Source of the DNA: Gemmatimonadota bacterium
GTDB taxonomy: Bacteria; Gemmatimonadota; Gemmatimonadetes; Longimicrobiales; RSA9
Assembly: GCA_016207445.1 (NCBI GenBank)
Contig: JACQPS010000362.1
Span: forward strand, 1-8,057
Direction: 5' to 3'
DNA length: 8,057 nt
The translations under genes and the position numbers were made by a program. Under the pieces are notes generated by a model. That model did no database searches. It saw only the letters and a list, made by a program, of their open reading frames with translations, and was not told where the DNA came from. Below are positions 7,227 through 8,057 of the stretch, in pieces (position 1 is the stretch's first letter; each line of letters starts with the position of its first letter).

Positions 7227-8034
7227 GGCGGAGACGATCGTGCGCGACCTGCGCCGGCGCGTCCCCGGCCACTGCGTGACCGGCCTGAAGGTCACGCACG
7301 CGGACGTGCTGGGCCCCGGCCTGAACCCGCGGCGGCTCGCGCGCGAGCTGAAGGGCCTGTGCTTCCGCGACGTCGGCCGCCGCGGCAAGAACGTGGTGCT
7401 GCACTTCGACCGCGACCGCGTACTGGCCGTCAACCTCGGCATGACCGGACGGCTGGTGGTGAGCGAGTCACCGCGCGCGGCCGAGCTGCGCCACGTTGCG
7501 GTTCGCCTCGACCTCGACGACGGGCACGCCCTGCTCTACGACGACACGCGCCGCTTCGGCCGGCTCGAGCTGCACACCACGGCCACGTGGGCCGAGCGCA
7601 GCGCCGAGCTCGGGCTCGAGCCGCTCGCGCCCGAGTTCACGGCCGCGGCGCTGCACAAGCTCGCGGGTGCGTCGCGCACGCGCATCCGCAACTGGCTGCT
7701 TGACCAGCGGCGCGTCGCCGGTGTCGGCAACATCTACGCCAACGAGGCGCTCTTCCGCGCCGGGGTCCACCCCGCGCGGCCGGCCAATTGCATGTCGGCT
7801 CGGGAAGCCGCAAAGCTGCGGGATGCCCTCGTCGCCGTGCTCACCGAAGCCATCGCGGCCCGCGGCACGACGCTGAGCGACTACCGCGACGCCGCCGGCG
7901 AGGCCGGCGGCTTCGAGCCCCGCCTCCAGATCTACGGCCGCGAGGGCGAGCCCTGCCCCGTCTGCGGCCAGACCATCCAGCGAGTGGTCCTGACCAACCG
8001 CTCCGCCTTCTTCTGCCCGCGCTGCCAGCGATGA
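7210..8034 (+). CDS. mutM: Formamidopyrimidine-DNA glycosylase
   Basis: MutM/Fpg removes oxidised purines such as 8-oxoguanine from DNA and cuts the resulting abasic strand. The protein is 274 aa, typical. It begins MPELPEAET, where Pro2 becomes the catalytic N-terminal proline after Met removal and Glu3 and Glu6 are the conserved acidic residues. Lys60 in GRRGKNV is the conserved beta-hairpin lysine. Met78 (LGMTG), Arg114 and Phe116 (TRRFG) correspond to the residues that fill the gap left by the flipped base. A helix-two-turn-helix region (VAGVGNIYANEALF) follows. The C-terminal zinc finger is complete with Cys249, Cys252, Cys269 and Cys272, and Arg264 matches the DNA-contacting arginine. 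The ATG at 7210 overlaps purD and has GGAG at 7202-7205. The pairing with purD looks like a convenience of packing rather than a shared pathway. 23 nt after the stop hold nothing recognisable. Confidence 0.97.
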
Positions 8035-8057
8035 GCCGCGCGCGCCGGGCCAGTCGA

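Overview
This window is high-GC DNA (roughly 70% by eye) from a bacterium. Gene packing is tight, several start codons overlap the previous stop, and GTG and TTG starts are used. An Mla/MCE-type lipid transport operon implies a two-membrane (diderm) cell. The protein style and the G-rich intergenic repeats would fit an uncultured lineage such as Gemmatimonadota or a relative, but that is an impression and not a demonstrated assignment.

Layout: (1) 41-850, minus strand, is an alpha/beta-fold hydrolase. (2) 851-1116 is a divergent intergenic region holding an inverted pair of G-rich/C-rich heptad arrays. (3) 1117-4671, plus strand, is a compact four-gene run: a PLP-dependent transsulfuration enzyme (cystathionine gamma-lyase/synthase family), then an MlaE-type permease, an MlaF-like ABC ATPase homologue and an MCE-domain (MlaD-like) protein. 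The last three are joined by a 4-nt and a 20-nt overlap. (4) 4799-5788 is an M48-family zinc metallopeptidase. (5) 5937-8034 is a two-gene unit, purD (TTG start) overlapping mutM/fpg by 17 nt.

How the genes work together: the permease, ATPase homologue and MCE protein form the core of an inner-membrane lipid transporter that would move lipid between inner and outer membranes. The M48 peptidase may belong to envelope upkeep too, but only proximity suggests it. PurD (purine synthesis) and MutM (8-oxoguanine repair) look like housekeeping genes sharing a transcript.

Two things stand out. First, the MlaF-like protein keeps the length, layout and Q-loop of an ABC ATPase but has lost a recognisable Walker A, signature motif, Walker B/catalytic Asp-Glu order, D-loop and switch histidine, while its reading frame is intact and translationally coupled to normal partners. 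It looks like a pseudo-ATPase where one NBD gene normally supplies both halves of a homodimer. Second, every non-coding gap over 100 nt carries a G-rich array of 7-nt units (GGGGTCA/GGGGCCA) followed by a C-rich inverted array. These are inverted repeats with canonical four-tract G-quadruplex potential, and one ends directly against the purD TTG start codon.
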